This document shows, piece by piece, positions 34,808-44,154 of a stretch of 64,000 nt of DNA (position 1 is the stretch's first letter; every line of letters begins with the position of its first letter). The DNA is from Paraburkholderia sp. BCC1886 (GTDB taxonomy: Bacteria > Pseudomonadota > Gammaproteobacteria > Burkholderiales > Burkholderiaceae): the NCBI RefSeq assembly GCF_900996245.1, contig NZ_CAAJGK010000022.1, forward strand, positions 124,001 through 188,000, written 5' to 3'. The translations under genes were made by a program, and so were the position numbers. The notes beneath the pieces were generated by a model. That model saw nothing but the letters and a program-made list of their open reading frames with translations. It was not told where the DNA came from and searched no databases.

Positions 34808-34861
34808 ACCCGGCAGACGCAGATCACACGCAATAGCAGATAACGGACAACGGACGCGCGC

Positions 34862-35560
34862 ATGTTACTGACACCGACCGAGTACGAACGCCTGACGCTG
34901 TACACCGCCGCGCAACTCGCGCGGCGGCATCGCGACAAAGGCCTGAAACTGAATCATCCCGAAGCGGTAGCGATCATCGCCGATGAGATTCTCGAAGGCG
35001 CGCGCGAGGGCCGCAGCGTCGCCGACCTGATCGCCTATGGTTCGACCCTGCTCACCGAAGACGACGTGCTGCCGGGTGTCGCCGATCTGCTGCCGATGTT
35101 GCAGGTCGAAGGCTCGTTTCCCGACGGCACGAAACTGGTGACGGTCCATCAGCCGATTCGCGCAGGAAAAGAGGCGCGTGCTGCGGACGCGGTAGTGCCG
35201 GGCGAACTCGTCACCGCCGACGGTGAAATCGAACTGAACGCGGGCCGCCCGAAGGTGGTGCTGACCGCCATGAATACCGGCGACCGGCCAATTCAGGTCG
35301 GCAGTCATTTCCATTTCTTCGAGGTCAATCGCGCACTGCGTTTCGATCGGGCAGCCGCATTCGGCATGCGTCTGGACATTCCGGCCGGCACCGCCGTGCG
35401 CTTCGAGCCGGGCGACAACAAGGAGGTCACGCTCGTCACGTTCGGCGGCACGCGTGAGATTTATGGACTCAACGGTTTGACGGAAGGGCCGGTGGATGAA
35501 GCCGGTTTGCGCGAAGCCGCGCTCGGCCGCGCCGCCGCACGTGGTTTCAAGGGAGCTTGA
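34862..35560 (+). CDS. ureAB: Fused urease gamma/beta subunit (UreA-UreB)
   Basis: 232 residues. Residues 1-100 are a complete gamma subunit ([48 protein letters not shown]), and residues about 107-225 a complete beta subunit ([64 protein letters not shown]). Most Burkholderiales have two separate genes, so this fusion, like Helicobacter UreA, is unusual. It assembles with UreC. Adjacent to ureC with no gap. Confidence 0.93.
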   Translation: MLLTPTEYERLTLYTAAQLARRHRDKGLKLNHPEAVAIIADEILEGAREGRSVADLIAYGSTLLTEDDVLPGVADLLPMLQVEGSFPDGTKLVTVHQPIRAGKEARAADAVVPGELVTADGEIELNAGRPKVVLTAMNTGDRPIQVGSHFHFFEVNRALRFDRAAAFGMRLDIPAGTAVRFEPGDNKEVTLVTFGGTREIYGLNGLTEGPVDEAGLREAALGRAAARGFKGA

Positions 35561-37273
35561 ATGGCAAAGATGACACGCAGGGCCTACGCCGAAATGTTCG
35601 GCCCGACGACCGGTGACGCGTTCCGTCTCGGCGATACCTCGCTCTTCGCGGAGATCGAACACGACTACGCGGTGCCCGGCGACGAATGCCTGCACGGCGG
35701 CGGCAAGACATTGCGCGACGGCATGGGCCTGAAAGCGGGACACGACAGCGCCGACGGCGCACTCGACATGCTCATCTGCAATGCCACGATCATCGACCCG
35801 GTGATTGGAGTCGTGAAGGGCGACATCGGTATCAAGGACGGCCGCATCGTCGCGATTGGCAAAGCGGGCAATCCCGAAACGATGGACGGCGTGCATCCGA
35901 AACTGATCTGCGGCGTGGCGACCACCGTGAAAGACGCGGAAGGCCTGATCGCGACACCGGGCGGAATCGACGTCCACGTGCATTTCGATTCGGCGCAGTT
36001 GTGCGAGCATGCGCTGGCCTCGGGCCTGACGACGTTGATCGGCGGATCGCTCGGGCCTATCACGGTCGGTATCGATTGCGGCGGTTCGTGGAACGTCGGC
36101 CGCATGATGCAGGCGTCCGAACAGTGGCCGCTCAATTTCGGCTTTCTCGGGCGCGGTAATTCGAGCAAGCCCAATTCGCTGATCGACCAGTTACGCGGCG
36201 GTTGTCTCGGCCTGAAGATTCACGAAGACTGGGGCGCGATGCCGTCGGTCATCGATACCTGCCTGAGCGTGGCCGACGAATACGACTTCCAGGTGCAACT
36301 GCATACCGACACGCTGAACGAGGCCGGTTTTCTGGAAGACACGATTGCCGCGATGAAGAACCGCACGATTCACATGTATCACACCGAGGGCGCGGGCGGC
36401 GGCCACGCGCCCGACATCATCGCGGTGGCGGGGCGCATGAACTGTCTGCCGTCGTCCACCAATCCGACGAACCCTTACACCATCAACACGTTCGACGAGC
36501 ATCTCGACATGATCATGGTGTGTCATCACCTGAACCCCGCGGTGCCGGAAGACGTCGCGTTCGCCGAGTCGCGGGTGCGCGCGCAAACCATTTCCGCCGA
36601 AGACGTCCTGCACGATCTGGGTGCGATCTCGATGCTCGGCTCGGATAGTCAGGGCATGGGACGTATCAACGAAGTGATCTGCCGGACATGGCAGCTGGCG
36701 TCCAAAATGAAGGACCAGCGCGGCCGTCTGCCGGCCGAGCGCACGACGCGCGGCGACAACGAACGCATCAAGCGCTATATCGCCAAGTACACCATCAACG
36801 CGGCACGTACTTTCGGCATTGCCGACACGGTGGGTTCGCTCGAAGACGGCAAGCTCGCGGACATCGTCTTATGGCGTCCCGCGTTCTTTGGCATCAAGCC
36901 GGAAGTGGTCATCAAGGGTGGGTTTATCGCGTGGGGCGCGATGGGCGATTCAGCGGCGTCGCTGATGACCTGCGAGCCGCTTGCGATGCGCCCGCAATGG
37001 GGCGCATTCGGCCGCGCACCGTCGGCGCTCTCGGTGAACTTCGTCAACCCGCTTGCCATCGAAGCGGGAACGGCGGCGAAGCTCGGACTCGCGCGGCAAC
37101 TGGTCGGCGCTTATGGCACGCGCTCGTTGAGCAAGGCGGACATGCTGCACAACGATGCCTGTCCGAATCTCACGGTGAATCCACAGACTTTCGACGTCAT
37201 GATCGACGGTCAGATCATTCGCTGCGATCCGGCGCGTGAAGTACCGCTGTCGCGACGTTACATGATGCGCTGA
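35561..37273 (+). CDS. ureC: Urease alpha (catalytic) subunit UreC
   Basis: 570 residues, normal length. Hydrolyses urea to ammonia and carbamate at a di-nickel centre. Visible ligands are His139 and His141 (GIDVHVHF), the carbamylated Lys219 (GLKIHEDW), the His residues in QLHTDTLNE and [12 protein letters not shown], and Asp362 ([11 protein letters not shown]); the mobile flap has MVCHHLNP with the conserved Cys-His. All catalytic residues are present, so the enzyme should be active. The product ammonia would feed GlnT/GlxBCD. Confidence 0.97.
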   Translation: MAKMTRRAYAEMFGPTTGDAFRLGDTSLFAEIEHDYAVPGDECLHGGGKTLRDGMGLKAGHDSADGALDMLICNATIIDPVIGVVKGDIGIKDGRIVAIGKAGNPETMDGVHPKLICGVATTVKDAEGLIATPGGIDVHVHFDSAQLCEHALASGLTTLIGGSLGPITVGIDCGGSWNVGRMMQASEQWPLNFGFLGRGNSSKPNSLIDQLRGGCLGLKIHEDWGAMPSVIDTCLSVADEYDFQVQLHTDTLNEAGFLEDTIAAMKNRTIHMYHTEGAGGGHAPDIIAVAGRMNCLPSSTNPTNPYTINTFDEHLDMIMVCHHLNPAVPEDVAFAESRVRAQTISAEDVLHDLGAISMLGSDSQGMGRINEVICRTWQLASKMKDQRGRLPAERTTRGDNERIKRYIAKYTINAARTFGIADTVGSLEDGKLADIVLWRPAFFGIKPEVVIKGGFIAWGAMGDSAASLMTCEPLAMRPQWGAFGRAPSALSVNFVNPLAIEAGTAAKLGLARQLVGAYGTRSLSKADMLHNDACPNLTVNPQTFDVMIDGQIIRCDPAREVPLSRRYMMR

Positions 37274-37328
37274 GCGGTCGAACCATCGACCGGTCTTTTT
37301 GATTGACGACTGATAGCGGAGGCATCCG

Positions 37329-37991
37329 GTGGCACTTCAAATGCAGGCTTTCGAATTTCAACCCGCGTTGCACGCATCGCCGCGCGCGGCCCGTGTGGGC
37401 ATTGGCGGACCGGTCGGCTCGGGCAAGACGCGTCTGCTCGAACAGTTGATTCCGCGTTTCGCCGCAAGAGGTATCGACCTGGCGGTCATCACGAACGACC
37501 TCGTCACGCACGAAGACGCCGAACGGGTTCGCCGCAGCGGCCTGATCGATCCGGCCCGCGTGCTCGCGGTGGAAACCGGTGCGTGTCCGCACACGGCTAT
37601 CCGCGAAGACCCGACGCTCAATCTGCAAGCCGCCGACGAACTCGATTCGCGCTACGACGGCTTGCAACTGGTGCTGATCGAATCGGGCGGGGACAATCTC
37701 GCGTCGTCGTTCTCGCTGGACCTGGTCGATTACTGGATCTTCGTCATCGACGTCGCGGCGGGCGACGATATTCCGCGCAAGCGCGGACTCGGTGTGGTGT
37801 CATGCGATCTGCTGGTCATCAACAAGTTCGATCTCGCGCCGTATGTCGGCGTCGATCTCGACAGAATGGTGCGGGAAGCCCGCGAGGTGCGCGGACAGCG
37901 CGCCGTGGCGTTGACCAACTGCGCAACGGGCGCCGGCGTCGACGAGGTGGTCGACTCGATCATGACCAACGTACTGTTCGATGCGAATTGA
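37329..37991 (+). CDS. ureG: Urease accessory GTPase UreG
   Basis: 220 residues from a GTG preceded by GGAGG. SIMIBI-class GTPase: P-loop [18 protein letters not shown], the nickel-binding Cys-Pro-His in [26 protein letters not shown] and [10 protein letters not shown] for guanine recognition. Drives nickel insertion into urease. A slightly longer N-terminus ([21 protein letters not shown]) than the enteric protein. The 3' end overlaps ureD by 11 bp. Confidence 0.93.
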   Translation: MALQMQAFEFQPALHASPRAARVGIGGPVGSGKTRLLEQLIPRFAARGIDLAVITNDLVTHEDAERVRRSGLIDPARVLAVETGACPHTAIREDPTLNLQAADELDSRYDGLQLVLIESGGDNLASSFSLDLVDYWIFVIDVAAGDDIPRKRGLGVVSCDLLVINKFDLAPYVGVDLDRMVREAREVRGQRAVALTNCATGAGVDEVVDSIMTNVLFDAN

Positions 37992-38805
37992 TACGCTGCC
38001 GGCAGGGGCCGGACTGTGCGAGCCGCAACTCGACCTGTGTTTTACGCGCGCGCCGTCGGGCGCGACCTATCTGTCGCGGCAGCGTGCGGGTTATCCGTAT
38101 CACGTAGGCCGGTTGTTGACGGCGGGCGGGTCCGGTGAGGACGCGCGCGTGATCGTGCAGTCGTCGTCCGGTGGGCTGTTCGAGGACGACGACGTCGGCC
38201 AGCACGTCGTTGCAACCGCTGGCGCGCGGGCACGCGTCGAGACCGCAGCCGCAACCATCGTTCATTCGATGACGCGCGGCTTCGCGCATTCGCGCGTGCG
38301 CATCGAGGCACAGGAGGATGCGCGGCTCGACTGGTTGCCGCATCCGTCGATCCTGTTTCCGGGTGCGCGACTGACTAGTCGCATCGACGCAGTGCTGCAT
38401 CCGGGTGCGCGTATTCTGCTCGCCGACAGCTATACGAGTCACGATCCCGCGGAGCAGGGCACGCCGTTCGGCGCGCTCGATGCGGGCATTGCCGTGCGCG
38501 ATGCGAACGGCCGTCTGCTTGCGCGCGACCGGTTCCGTCTCGATGGCGCATCCGCGCGGCCATTGGGGGGCGTGAGCGCGCAGTTTGCCGCGCATGGTGG
38601 GCTGATGGTGCTGACTCTCGACAACGAAGAGGCGAAGGCCGCGGTCGGGTCACTGGAGCATGCCACCGTGGATGCGTTTTACGCAGGCGCCAGTTTGCTG
38701 CCCGGCGGCTGCGGTGCGTTCCTGCGCGTCCTGGCACCCGACAGCCTGAGTTTGCGCACGGCGCTCGATCGTGCGATCGACGCCGTCCGCGCTGTGTCGG
38801 TCTAG
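37981..38805 (+). CDS. ureD: Urease accessory protein UreD
   Basis: 274 residues. UreD (UreH) scaffold features: [52 protein letters not shown] and the central [18 protein letters not shown]. Forms the docking platform for UreF-UreG on apo-urease. Here it is the last gene of the operon rather than the first, so the order is ureE-F-AB-C-G-D. The stop overlaps the convergent 38802-39119 gene by four bases. Confidence 0.9.
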   Translation: MRIDTLPAGAGLCEPQLDLCFTRAPSGATYLSRQRAGYPYHVGRLLTAGGSGEDARVIVQSSSGGLFEDDDVGQHVVATAGARARVETAAATIVHSMTRGFAHSRVRIEAQEDARLDWLPHPSILFPGARLTSRIDAVLHPGARILLADSYTSHDPAEQGTPFGALDAGIAVRDANGRLLARDRFRLDGASARPLGGVSAQFAAHGGLMVLTLDNEEAKAAVGSLEHATVDAFYAGASLLPGGCGAFLRVLAPDSLSLRTALDRAIDAVRAVSV

Positions 38806-39119
38806 CTCGACGGGTGGGCCGGTTCCTTGAGCCGCTTGCGGTACAGAATCACGAAGCGGGCCGGTGCGCTATCCGCTTGCAGCGCTGCGCGGCTCAAGCG
38901 GTAACGCGAGGTCATGAAATCGATGACCGCGTCAGCGGCGGCTGCGGAAAGTGCGGGCTTCCACATCCAGATATCGTCGCGGCGATCCAGCGCACAGGCG
39001 TCGAACAACGCGCGGTCGGGGTCGCTGGCCGCGCCGATCACCCAGTCTTCCATCTTCGCGCCGAATTCCTTGATGTAGCTGAAGCACTCGAATTTGATCT
39101 GCTGAACGCTGTAGTTCAT
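38802..39119 (-). CDS. Conserved hypothetical small protein, last gene of the dimethylformamidase-like operon
   Basis: 105 residues from an ATG preceded by GGAGAAAGG. No recognised family. Features: MNYSVQQIKFECFSYIKEFGAKMEDWVIGAASDPDRALFDACALDRRDDIWMWKPALS, with several Trp/Phe residues and two Cys, predicted cytoplasmic. Its size recalls the small subunit of N,N-dimethylformamidase (about 130 residues), but I see no convincing sequence match. Overlaps ureD tail-to-tail by four bases. Confidence 0.7.
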   Translation of the reverse strand: MNYSVQQIKFECFSYIKEFGAKMEDWVIGAASDPDRALFDACALDRRDDIWMWKPALSAAAADAVIDFMTSRYRLSRAALQADSAPARFVILYRKRLKEPAHPSS

Positions 39120-39133
39120 GGCCTTTCTCCGAT

Positions 39134-39829
39134 TCAACCAGGCACGGGCATCAGGCGAGCCGGCGAAGTACTCGCTGCCGTGCGCGAGCGCCATTGATCG
39201 AACAGACTCGCACCGGCGCGCTTTTCTTCGACCGACATATCGCCCAGCACGTTTTCCAGTGCATTGAGCGCGTTGCCGACACCGTGCTGCGCGGCCAGCG
39301 ATAACCAGACGAACGCCTGTACCCGGTCGCGCTCGACACCGCGTCCAGTCGCGTACGAAAAACCGACACGGGCTTGCGACGGGTAATGACCCTGTTCGGC
39401 GGCGCGTCGATACCATTGCGTTGCCGCCGTATCGTCCTGCGCGACGCCGCGCCCTTTTGCGTAGAGGCTTGCCAGGTTGGCCTGGGCGAACGGATCGCCG
39501 TTTTCGGCCGCGAGCATGATCCAGCGGACGCCTTCGGCTTCGTTATGCAGCGACGCGTTGGCCGACATCAACATCGCACCGAGATTCGTTTGCGCCTGCG
39601 TATGACCTTGCAGTGCGGCTTTTTCGTACCATTGCATGGCACGTTGCAGATTCGCCTCGCAGCCTTCGCCGTTCGCATGCAATGCGGCCAACCACGCCTG
39701 CGCATCGCGATCGCCGTTTGCGGCAAGCGCTTCGAAAGCCTGAAATGCGGCGTCGAATTGACCTTTTGAATAGAGCCGGGTGGCGTGTTCGAGGTCGGAG
39801 GAAAGGGTCGTGTTCTGCGCGGCGATCAT
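39134..39829 (-). CDS. Sel1-repeat (TPR-like) protein
   Basis: 231 residues from the ATG at 39829 (AGGAA upstream; overlaps the preceding stop as ATGA). Four or more Sel1-like repeats are readable: AQAWLAALHANGEGCEANLQRAMQWYEKAALQGH, AQTNLGAML, AQANLASLYAKGRGVAQDD and SQARVGFSYATGRGVERD. These alpha-solenoids mediate protein contacts. Its translational coupling to the Cys-rich protein and closeness to the amidase suggest an assembly or scaffold role. No signal peptide. Confidence 0.8.
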   Translation of the reverse strand: MIAAQNTTLSSDLEHATRLYSKGQFDAAFQAFEALAANGDRDAQAWLAALHANGEGCEANLQRAMQWYEKAALQGHTQAQTNLGAMLMSANASLHNEAEGVRWIMLAAENGDPFAQANLASLYAKGRGVAQDDTAATQWYRRAAEQGHYPSQARVGFSYATGRGVERDRVQAFVWLSLAAQHGVGNALNALENVLGDMSVEEKRAGASLFDQWRSRTAASTSPARLMPVPG

Positions 39830-40773
39830 GCGTGAGTTCCTGTGAGCAAAGTAGAAGCGGTGCTTTGGGCGATACGCGTGGCCAGCGTGGCTTCGAGCCA
39901 TTGCATCGCGTCGGTTGGAATGGCGCTCGCAGCAGCACGACGCTCGAGCAGTGCGTGCCATCTCGCGAGCGAACGTGGTCCGTATGTGCTGATGCGGCAC
40001 AACGTGCGCTGCAACGCGATGGGTTGAAGGATGATTGCGCAGCGGCTCGTACTATCGGACAGCACGATCAGATTCGGAAAGCGCCACGTCGCCACCACGG
40101 GGCTGCTGTCGCTATCCGTGTATTCGGTACTTTCGAAAATTCCGCACGTGCTGGTCGAGCCCGCGCGCTTAGAGCCGGCGGCAAGACGTTGACCGACGTG
40201 TTTCCAGTTGCCTTCCTGTTCGAGCCAGGCCGACTCGTGCCGTAGCGCTGCCGGTTCATCGCAGGCCATGTCGGCGACGGCGGCGTCGGGCGTAAAACTC
40301 CCGCCCGCCGGGTCGAGGTGCACGAACACGAGCGGTGCGGCCGAGGCGACGCGCACGCCGAGCAAACGCTCTGGACGCAGGCCGAGGTACTGATACATCT
40401 CGGGAGTGAGCGTATCGGTGTCGGCCGCCTTGATCGGCACGCGATCGCGACTGTGTCCGCAGGACGTGAACGAACAGGATGTCTTTGCACCTTGCCGGCA
40501 TTGCAACGGCACGATGCGGCAACCGCCGTGTTGCGCAAGGTTAAAGCGTCCCGCGAGCCGACCGCTCGCGAGTCGCTGCACATGCACCGCGTGGTCGCCG
40601 ACCGTGAAGGGTAGTAAATCGCCCGCGCCCTGAATGTCGTCGTCGACGCCGATGCAGATCCACTCGCGGGTCCAGACCGCGTCGTCTTCGAGCTTCGAAA
40701 AAGCGAGCGTGCTGTAAGCGTCGGCATCCAGCAAGCGGGGCGCCGGCACGTATGGCGTGACGAGTTCATTCAT
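39826..40773 (-). CDS. Rieske-like oxygenase-family protein with altered cluster ligands
   Basis: 315 residues. The N-terminal part resembles ring-hydroxylating oxygenase alpha subunits (TREWICIGVDDDIQGAGDLLPFTVGDHAVHVQRLASG, then FNLAQHGGC). The usual C-x-H ... C-x2-H Rieske pattern is not intact: Ala80-x-His82 and Cys100-x2-Thr103. Instead there are four cysteines, 85, 92, 100 and 105, with His107. This could hold another metal centre, or the protein may be a non-catalytic relative. The C-terminus has a weak SRPBCC-like region. It follows the amidase large subunit by 19 bp. Confidence 0.6.
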   Translation of the reverse strand: MNELVTPYVPAPRLLDADAYSTLAFSKLEDDAVWTREWICIGVDDDIQGAGDLLPFTVGDHAVHVQRLASGRLAGRFNLAQHGGCRIVPLQCRQGAKTSCSFTSCGHSRDRVPIKAADTDTLTPEMYQYLGLRPERLLGVRVASAAPLVFVHLDPAGGSFTPDAAVADMACDEPAALRHESAWLEQEGNWKHVGQRLAAGSKRAGSTSTCGIFESTEYTDSDSSPVVATWRFPNLIVLSDSTSRCAIILQPIALQRTLCRISTYGPRSLARWHALLERRAAASAIPTDAMQWLEATLATRIAQSTASTLLTGTHA

Positions 40774-40791
40774 GGCGTGGTCTCCCTTCGA

Positions 40792-43188
40792 TCAGCTGGT
40801 GGTGACGACGGACGGCGACTCGTAATCCGCACGGCCGCGATGCACCACCGCACTCGACGGAGCGGCCGGTAACGGGCCGTCCGCCGCGAAGCGGTCCAGC
40901 ACGTTCTTCGTTAGCCGCGAAATGTTGTTGTTGCAATTATTCCAGGGCAACGAACCGCAGTACGCAATCGAACTGAACGCGAATGCACCCCCGCCGTTGG
41001 GTGTTTCGTGGAAGGTGATGTCGGCGCGCACGCGGGGATGCACGGTGCCGTCGAGTCCTTGCTGGTTGAAGCCGAAATCTTCCATGACAAGCAGGTACGC
41101 TTCGGTGTGACGGCCGGCCGAGGTCGCGACGGTCAGAATATGCGGTGGCGAGCCCAGCATCGTATCGACGATATCGAGTTCCAGGCCCGCAGCGCCGCCA
41201 CCGACGAGGCCGAAGTTGCCGAGGTTTTCGTCGTAGTCGATGCCGTCGAAGGCCCACGCCACCCGTTCATCGAGACTTTCCGGCGTACGGGAGAAGTAGC
41301 TGGAGATGTCGAAGCCTTCCGACGACATGCCGGTGCCCGCCACCGAATGCAGATAGCGGCCGCGAAAGCGCCACATGCCGCCGAGTTCGCCCGTACCCTG
41401 ATGGTAGTACTCGCCAGGGTCCGCACGCCACGTCCGGATGCCCGACTCGCAGCGTCGCATTTCCGTGACGATGCCACGTCCCAATCCGTCGTAAGCCGGA
41501 TGATACGAATGCACCCAGTACCAGCCGTCCGCACCCATATACATGATGCGGCCGCCGCGTTGCGTATAGTCGTGCAGCGCGTCGAGTTGCGGGCCGGAGT
41601 TGTGTTCGGGATGCGAGCCCGTGATGATCACGTTGTAGTCTTCGAGACGCGCGAGTCCGTCGTACGTGAGGTCTTCATCGGTGAACACATCGTATTCGTA
41701 GCCGAGCGTTTCGAGCCAGTACACGAGGTGCAGGTCGGCCGGATATTGCCACGGTGCCTGCGCCAGAAAGTGGTCGTACTTCGGCCGGATGCTCAAAATA
41801 GGGCGTAGCCGCGACGACAGGCAGATGCCGCTGCCATCCGTATGCGTGTCGTAAATCGAGCCCGCATATTCGCGGTGCTCGGCGAGAAACATGTTCTGCT
41901 GCTGCATGATCGGCACGCGATAGACGAACAGTTCCGCTCCACCCGCGTTACACGCGACGTGTTCGTTGGCATAGGCCATGTAGCTGATGGTCGGCACCAT
42001 CACCGCGATCCTGGACTTCTTTGCGCCTAGCTTCGGCACGATCCAGAACGGAATGTAGTCTTCGTCGCCTTCGGCGGTGGTCAGCTTGGCCGCGTAGAAG
42101 CGGCTTTTTATTTCTTCCGGTACGGTCCATTCGAAGCTGACGTCCCAGCGCGCGTTGTCGAGGTCGTCGTCGTGAAAGTGAATCGCGCCGTACTCTTTTT
42201 GCGCGTGCTTCCACGCGAAGTTGTGACCGGACCAGTTATAGCCGGTCATCGCGCGGGTCGGGCAGTTCACCAGTTGCGCGTCGAACTTGTAGGGGCCCTG
42301 GTCGCGGCAGACGAGCGTGTCGATCCCGTCGGAGAAGTCCCAGGCCGCGACGATGCATTCGGATAGCGCGCCGGTCGGCCCCGAGTTGCGACGCTCGGTC
42401 AGGCCCGGTTGGACACCGGCCTTCATCGTTTCGATTTCGAAGCGGGACAGCGCGCGATTGCACAAACGCGGACTGTCGATTTTGCCGTTATAGTGGCCGC
42501 CGATCAACACGCCCTGCGGCATGGACGAGCGTCCGAGCGGCCCGCTTTCGGTGCCCTTCGTAAAACCGGCGATCACCAGCGGAAGGTCGGTATGGGTGAT
42601 CGGACCGGCGAACTGCGCTTCGACAGGCGGCACGACCGGATCCAGCGCATAGACGATCTGCGGCTCGTGATACAGCGTGACGGCACCCGTTTTCGCATCG
42701 AAACTGGCGGCGAGAAAGTGCCACGCGTGATCCCGCAAACGCGCGCCGGTCGCATACGTCTGGTCGTCGATGCGCAACTCCACACAACCGTCTTCGTTAA
42801 TGAAAAGACCATAGCCCGCGCCGTTCGACCACTTCGTGACCAGACCCTGTTCGCCGTGCTTCCAGTAACGCGCATCGGTGCGCGGCGTGGTCGGCCATAC
42901 CCAGCATTGCAAGGTGAAGCTCTCGACATGCAATTGCGGCGCGTCGGGAACATAGCCGTACGAGCCACCGTAGACTGCCTGCGGGCGTCCCTGATAAGTC
43001 GCCTCGCAATCCGATTTAACGTCTTTTTCAATGAAGCCGGGGCCGCGTGGATTCGTGTCGCCATTAATGAGTTGCACGATCGACGCATGGTATTGCGATG
43101 GGCCGTCGCAGTTGACGTAGAACTTGATCGTGTCGCCGGGATGGACGCTGAATTTGTCGGCGTAACCGGTGAGTCGCATTGCACACAT
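40792..43188 (-). CDS. N,N-dimethylformamidase large-subunit-like protein
   Basis: 798 residues from the ATG at 43188 (AGGAG nine bases before; the frame is open further upstream but without similarity). Residues about 1-75 are a beta-sandwich, about 80-290 a LamG/concanavalin-like lectin fold (ESFTLQCWVWPTTP, GYGLFINEDGCVELRI, HAWHFLAASFDAKTGAVTLY), and about 350-760 the dimethylformamidase C-terminal domain (SYMAYANEH, REYAGSIYDTHTDGSGI, WQYPADLHLVYWLETLGYEYDV, VIITGSHPEHNS). The known enzyme hydrolyses dimethylformamide at an Fe site with two Tyr and one Glu. The substrate here may be another amide. Confidence 0.8.
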   Translation of the reverse strand: MCAMRLTGYADKFSVHPGDTIKFYVNCDGPSQYHASIVQLINGDTNPRGPGFIEKDVKSDCEATYQGRPQAVYGGSYGYVPDAPQLHVESFTLQCWVWPTTPRTDARYWKHGEQGLVTKWSNGAGYGLFINEDGCVELRIDDQTYATGARLRDHAWHFLAASFDAKTGAVTLYHEPQIVYALDPVVPPVEAQFAGPITHTDLPLVIAGFTKGTESGPLGRSSMPQGVLIGGHYNGKIDSPRLCNRALSRFEIETMKAGVQPGLTERRNSGPTGALSECIVAAWDFSDGIDTLVCRDQGPYKFDAQLVNCPTRAMTGYNWSGHNFAWKHAQKEYGAIHFHDDDLDNARWDVSFEWTVPEEIKSRFYAAKLTTAEGDEDYIPFWIVPKLGAKKSRIAVMVPTISYMAYANEHVACNAGGAELFVYRVPIMQQQNMFLAEHREYAGSIYDTHTDGSGICLSSRLRPILSIRPKYDHFLAQAPWQYPADLHLVYWLETLGYEYDVFTDEDLTYDGLARLEDYNVIITGSHPEHNSGPQLDALHDYTQRGGRIMYMGADGWYWVHSYHPAYDGLGRGIVTEMRRCESGIRTWRADPGEYYHQGTGELGGMWRFRGRYLHSVAGTGMSSEGFDISSYFSRTPESLDERVAWAFDGIDYDENLGNFGLVGGGAAGLELDIVDTMLGSPPHILTVATSAGRHTEAYLLVMEDFGFNQQGLDGTVHPRVRADITFHETPNGGGAFAFSSIAYCGSLPWNNCNNNISRLTKNVLDRFAADGPLPAAPSSAVVHRGRADYESPSVVTTS

Positions 43189-43292
43189 AAAGAATCGCTC
43201 CTGCCTGCTTGCCGCCCGGTTGGACGGCGGTATCGTGGTCCCGCGCCGTTTATCGACTAGCCGGCGTGGGGTGAGGCCTGGTGCATCTGCTT

Positions 43293-43733
43293 TCAGGTCA
43301 CCGGCCAGTTGTCGTCGCGGCGCTTGTAACCTTGCGAGTAGTGTTCGGGCATGCCGTCCGTTTCCGACATTTCGTCGAGTCGCATCAGGAAGATGGCGTG
43401 CTGGATATCCTGCTCGCTCGTGTAGACATCGTCGGTGGCGAATACCGGAGGCACGCCGCGAATACCGGACAGACGGCCGATGCGCCATTGCGCATCGATC
43501 TCGGTGCAAATCACCACGAGTTTGTTCTTCGGCGACGCACCGCGCATGCGCAGCAGTACGCGGCGCAGGTCCGCATGCTCGTGAGTGCCGCCCGTGACGA
43601 CGGTCGTGTCGCCGGGTGTCGCGCATTTGAGTACCGAAAAGCCTGCAACGCCATGCATGGACTCCGTGCACTCCTTGTGAAGCGCGATAAGACGGTCGCG
43701 TTCGGGGGTGCCTTTCCTGGGGATAGGAATCAT
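43293..43733 (-). CDS. Conserved hypothetical protein, first gene of the dimethylformamidase-like operon
   Basis: 146 residues from an ATG at 43733 with AGAGG upstream; a start at 43784 is possible, while further upstream the frame runs through the leader terminator. Not recognised. It has IPIPRKGTPERDRLIALHKECTESMHGVAG near the N-terminus, then VVTGGTHEHADLRRVLLRM and a C-terminal QDIQHAIFLMRLDEMSETDGMPEHYSQGYKRR. Soluble, no membrane segment. It could be a small subunit or accessory of the large protein encoded 105 bp downstream. Confidence 0.7.
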   Translation of the reverse strand: MIPIPRKGTPERDRLIALHKECTESMHGVAGFSVLKCATPGDTTVVTGGTHEHADLRRVLLRMRGASPKNKLVVICTEIDAQWRIGRLSGIRGVPPVFATDDVYTSEQDIQHAIFLMRLDEMSETDGMPEHYSQGYKRRDDNWPVT

Positions 43734-43851
43734 GAGATCAACCTCTTCAAGGTTAAAAGGATGACTAACCGTATCGTCAGCCATATCGAGCCAGGCTCGT
43801 CGTTCGGGTTCGGGCGTGCGGCATCGAAGAAGCGACCGGAACCCCGAGGAC

Positions 43852-43894
43852 GAAAAAAAGCCCGACATGCCAGGGCTACTGGCATGTCGGGCTT
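43852..43894 (-). terminator. Leader terminator before the dimethylformamidase-like operon
   Basis: Perfect 16-bp arms, AAGCCCGACATGCCAG and CTGGCATGTCGGGCTT, with a 5-base loop and a run of seven T on the minus strand. It lies 120 bp before the first gene, downstream of the sigma-54 promoter and ANTAR-type hairpin. Confidence 0.9.
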
Positions 43895-43906
43895 TTTGGC
43901 CTTTTG

Positions 43907-43935
43907 CTGAACGAGACGTCTTTGTCACGTTCAAC
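43907..43935 (-). promoter_or_regulatory. ANTAR-target hairpin P1 in the dimethylformamidase-like operon leader (copy C)
   Basis: Minus-strand RNA folds with outer arms TTGAACG/CGTTCAG, a T/T mismatch, inner arms GAC/GTC and hexaloop AAAGAC (A1, G4). The outer stem differs in sequence from copies A and B but keeps pairing, and the loop stays AAAG. GGCCAAAAAGCCCG follows, as in the other copies. Confidence 0.75.
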
Positions 43936-43968
43936 TTCAATCGGGTCTGCTTACTGCGAGAGTCAATA

Positions 43969-43984
43969 GGCAACAAATATGCCT
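43969..43984 (-). promoter_or_regulatory. Sigma-54 promoter of the dimethylformamidase-like operon
   Basis: On the minus strand AGGCATATTTGTTGCC, with GG and GC ten bases apart. The first base of the consensus TGGCA is changed, so it is a weaker match than the other three. Confidence 0.6.
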
Positions 43985-44116
43985 ATTGGCACGGATAGAT
44001 CGTATTTTCCTGTTCGAGTACTTGCAGGCGGGGCTCGCCGCCGCAGAGAGTCCATTCCTTTTCCTGCATTGCGGTGTTTTGCAATCCAGTTCAGCGTTCG
44101 TCCGGTGTGCCAGGTC

Positions 44117-44131
44117 GCACGCGGATGGTGC
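44117..44131. promoter_or_regulatory. NtrC-like enhancer site upstream of the dimethylformamidase-like operon
   Basis: GCACGCGGATGGTGC fits GCAC-N7-GTGC exactly, 133 bp upstream of the 43969 promoter. It lies just beyond the amiR 3' end. Confidence 0.6.
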
Positions 44132-44154
44132 GCTTCGCACTGTGAACGGACATG

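Noticed and set aside
39134..39829. A longer Sel1-repeat protein starting at 40000
   Set aside because: The upstream 57 codons lie within the preceding gene in another frame and are Arg/His-rich; the ATG at 39829 has AGGAA and forms an ATGA overlap.
40792..43671. A 959-residue version of the dimethylformamidase-like protein
   Set aside because: The extra 161 N-terminal residues overlap the 43293-43733 gene in another frame and show no similarity. The ATG at 43188 has AGGAG upstream.
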